DNA of 7,444 nt from the NCBI GenBank assembly GCA_036260415.1, contig DASZZX010000115.1, positions 1 through 7,444 on the forward strand, read 5' to 3'. The notes below the pieces were generated by a model. That model was not told the origin of the DNA and searched no databases. It saw only the letters and a program-made list of their open reading frames with translations. How positions within the stretch are numbered: the stretch's first letter is position 1; every line of letters begins with the position of its first letter. This stretch comes from DASZZX01 sp036260415 (GTDB lineage Bacteria > Actinomycetota > Nitriliruptoria > Nitriliruptorales > JAHWKO01). The position numbers and the translations under genes are program-made. Positions 5,307 through 7,444 of this stretch are shown piece after piece.

Positions 5307-7333
5307 GCCGCGCCATGGCACAGCACGAGTCGTCGTCGGCGACCCTGCGCCTGACGCTGCTCACACTCGTCGTGGCCGGGATGTTCGCGGCGCTGTTCTC
5401 GCGGCTGTGGTTCCTGCAGGTCCTGGCCGGCGAGCGCTACGCGGAGCTGGCCGAGTCGAACCGCGTCCGTTGGGTGATCACCGAGGCGCCGCGCGGGCGC
5501 ATCCTCGACCGCGACGGCGACGCCGTGGTGAAGAACCGCCCCGCGCTGACGATCAGCGCCTACCCGCAGAGGCTGCTGGACGAGCAGGGGAGGGCCAAGG
5601 GCCCTGAGGCCTCGGCGGTGTTGGACCGTCTCAGCTCGCTGCTGGAGATGCCGCGCGACCACATCGTCGAGCGGCTCGCCAGCCGCAAGTACTCGCCGTT
5701 CCGGGCGGTCCCGGTGAAGGAGGACGTCACACCGGAGGTGTTCTTCAAGGTCAAGGAGCACCGTGAGCTGTACGCCGGGGTCGAGGCGGAGCGGCTACCG
5801 GTGCGCTCCTACCCGCACGCCAGCGCCGCCGCTCACGTCGTGGGGTACATCGGCGAGATCAGCGACGAGGAGCTCGCCTCCGAGCGCTACGAGGACTACC
5901 GGCTCGGTGACCTGATCGGGAAGGCTGGGTTGGAACAGTCGTATGAGCACAACCTGCAGGGCCAGGAGGGCCTGAGACAGCTGGAGGTGAACGCGCGCGG
6001 CACCGTGCTGGGTGTCCTGGCGGAGCGTGACCCCGCCCCCGGCGATGACCTGATCACCACCCTCGACCTGGATCTCCAGAAGGAGGTCGAGCGGCTGCTG
6101 TACGAGGGGATCATCGAGAGCCGCGGAGCGGTGCACCGGGGCAGCGGCCGGAACCTCACCTCGATCGCCGGTTCCGCGATCGTCATGGATCCCCGGGACG
6201 GCTCCGTCCTGGCCATGGCCTCCTGGCCCACCTACGACCCGACCATGTTCGTCGACGGCGTCTCCCCGGAGGAGTACCAGGCCCTCTACGAGGCCAAGCC
6301 CGTGCCCGCGCTGAACCTCGCGATCCAGGGGCAGTATGCACCGGGTTCGACCTGGAAGATCGTGTCCGGCGCGGCGGCGCTGCAGGCTGGCCAGATCACG
6401 CCTCACTCCAGGGTTGCCTGCCCGCCGCGGCTGCGGGTGGGATCGCGCACCTTCCGCAACTGGAGCAGCCGCCACGAGGGATCGATGGACCTCGCGGTGG
6501 CGCTCAAGCGCTCCTGCGACACGTTCTTCTACAAGCTGGTGTTCGATCACTGGCTCGCCGAGGAGCGCCAGGAGGACGACGGCTTGCCGGTCCACGAGGT
6601 GTACCAGGACATGGCCCGCCAGTTCGGTTTCGGCGCTCCGATCGGGATCGACCTGCCCGGCGAGAAACCCGGACGTGTCCCCGACCGCGAGTGGAAGCGG
6701 ACCTTCTGGGAGGCCAACCGGGAACGCACCTGCCGCCAGGCCCAAGAGTCCGCCCCCGGCAGCTACCCCCAGCGGCTGTACTCGGAGCTGTGCAGCGAGG
6801 GGTTCGTGTGGCGGGGGGGTGACGCGGTCAACATGTCGATCGGTCAGGGCGATGTGCTCGCCACGCCGATGCAGCTGGCCAGCGCGTTCGCCACTGTCGC
6901 CAACGGCGGCACGGTCTGGCGGCCCCACCTCGGTGCCCGCGTCGTGTCGCCCGAGGGCGAGACGGTCTGGACGTACCAGCCGGAGGCCGTGGGCCAGGTC
7001 GCGGTAGCCCCCGACCAGCTGGCCGAGATCCGCGCCGGGTTGGAGATGGTGGTGATGGGCGACCGCGGCACCGCCGCCCACGTGTTCCGGAAGTTCCCGC
7101 TCGGGCGCATCCCGGTGGCCGGCAAGACCGGCACGGCGGAGGTCGGCGGCAAGCTGCCGTCCGCCTGGTTCGTCGCGTACGCGCCAGCCAACGATCCCCG
7201 GTACGTCGTGGTGGTGCAGGTCGAGGAGGGCGGTGGCGGCTCCCAGACGGCGGCCCCGATCGTGCGGCGCATCCTGGAGGCCGTCTTCGACCTCCCCGTG
7301 AGCCCCTTCCGGACGGCTGCCGCGACCGACTAG
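5303..7333 (+). CDS. mrdA: Penicillin-binding protein 2, elongasome peptidoglycan transpeptidase
   Basis: This class B PBP cross-links peptidoglycan stems (D,D-transpeptidation) outside the membrane, together with the SEDS glycosyltransferase RodA. The 676-residue product has a membrane anchor at about 17-40 and the pedestal signature EAPRGRILDRDG at 61-72. GKAGLEQSYE is at 206-215 and the transpeptidase domain covers about 285-665. All three catalytic motifs are intact: S349-T-W-K352 (nucleophile and base), S404-C-D406 in the SxN position (SxD is usual for PBP2) and K608-T-G610. Between the LPGEKPGRVPD segment and the NMSIGQGD segment lies an insertion with two cysteines, C477 and C497, as I recall for actinobacterial PBP2s. 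They may form a disulfide. GTG 5303 overlaps the TGA of the preceding small frame. ATG 5315, four codons on, is an alternative. Neither has a clear ribosome binding site. Confidence 0.96.
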   Translation: MSRAMAQHESSSATLRLTLLTLVVAGMFAALFSRLWFLQVLAGERYAELAESNRVRWVITEAPRGRILDRDGDAVVKNRPALTISAYPQRLLDEQGRAKGPEASAVLDRLSSLLEMPRDHIVERLASRKYSPFRAVPVKEDVTPEVFFKVKEHRELYAGVEAERLPVRSYPHASAAAHVVGYIGEISDEELASERYEDYRLGDLIGKAGLEQSYEHNLQGQEGLRQLEVNARGTVLGVLAERDPAPGDDLITTLDLDLQKEVERLLYEGIIESRGAVHRGSGRNLTSIAGSAIVMDPRDGSVLAMASWPTYDPTMFVDGVSPEEYQALYEAKPVPALNLAIQGQYAPGSTWKIVSGAAALQAGQITPHSRVACPPRLRVGSRTFRNWSSRHEGSMDLAVALKRSCDTFFYKLVFDHWLAEERQEDDGLPVHEVYQDMARQFGFGAPIGIDLPGEKPGRVPDREWKRTFWEANRERTCRQAQESAPGSYPQRLYSELCSEGFVWRGGDAVNMSIGQGDVLATPMQLASAFATVANGGTVWRPHLGARVVSPEGETVWTYQPEAVGQVAVAPDQLAEIRAGLEMVVMGDRGTAAHVFRKFPLGRIPVAGKTGTAEVGGKLPSAWFVAYAPANDPRYVVVVQVEEGGGGSQTAAPIVRRILEAVFDLPVSPFRTAAATD

Positions 7334-7346
7334 CGAACGGAGCGAC

Positions 7347-7444
7347 GTGGACCTCGGCTACTACGGCGCGGACCGCAGCCAGCGCATCCTGCGCGAGCGC
7401 ATCCAGGACCGCTGGATGGATGCGTACGCGCCGACCCGCCACGT
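7347..7444 (+). CDS. N-terminal fragment of the next cell-wall gene, probably rodA, cut by window edge
   Basis: GTG 7347 lies 13 bases after the mrdA stop, with GGAG at 7339-7342 four bases upstream, and the frame stays open to the edge (32 codons). The visible peptide is hydrophilic, starts with DLGYYGADRSQRILRER and ends in APTRH. An N-terminal cytoplasmic tail ending in such a basic stretch before the first membrane helix would suit RodA, which commonly follows mrdA. No diagnostic motif is visible, so the name is an inference from position. Confidence 0.6.
   Translation, partial: MDLGYYGADRSQRILRERIQDRWMDAYAPTRH

Noticed and set aside
5795..7081. Long minus-strand frame (428 codons) opposite mrdA
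   Set aside because: It is antisense to an intact PBP2 with all catalytic motifs, and the peptide is rich in His, Gly and Arg with no recognisable domain.
7347..7444. Firm naming of the last gene as rodA
   Set aside because: Only a hydrophilic N-terminal fragment is visible, with no membrane helix or SEDS motif, so the symbol was left blank.

Overview
The window is very GC-rich, bacterial and densely coding. Almost every third codon position is G or C, and every + strand gene appears to start with GTG. The order ndk, then mreB-mreC-mreD, then a class B penicillin-binding protein (mrdA) matches the arrangement known from Actinobacteria such as Streptomyces. The TANNNT promoter boxes and a PBP2 with a two-cysteine insertion also fit that phylum. 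I infer a high-GC actinobacterium but cannot name the genus.

Layout: (1) 1-563, minus strand: the N-terminal and central part of a secreted CAP/SCP-domain protein. It runs off the left edge in a tract of at least 25 consecutive prolines, and its best start is an unusual CTG. (2) 564-838: a divergent intergenic region. (3) 839-1252: nucleoside diphosphate kinase (ndk). (4) 1408-1926: a short RadC-type JAMM protein without the usual N-terminal helix-hairpin-helix part. (5) 1958-2386: an unrecognised four-helix membrane protein, probably read from a leaderless transcript. (6) 2387-2525: a control region with a 10-bp perfect hairpin followed by an extended -10 box. (7) 2526-7333: the elongasome genes mreB, mreC, mreD and mrdA, with a possible 35-codon ORF linking mreD to mrdA through GTGA overlaps on both sides. 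(8) 7347 to the edge: the first 32 codons of a further gene, by position most likely rodA.

How the genes work together: MreB filaments under the membrane, MreC (bitopic, periplasm-facing coiled coil and beta domain) and MreD (polytopic) organise lateral wall growth. PBP2 cross-links the peptidoglycan that its SEDS partner RodA polymerises. ndk supplies NTPs and is only a neighbour by order. RadC next to mreB recalls the Bacillus radC-mreBCD arrangement, here combined with the actinobacterial ndk-mreB link.

Most of the window is a conserved housekeeping cluster and I see no clear new biological system. The points worth checking are the double-GTGA small ORF, the hairpin over the mreB promoter, the truncated RadC, the polyproline tail and CTG start of the CAP protein, and the leaderless membrane protein.
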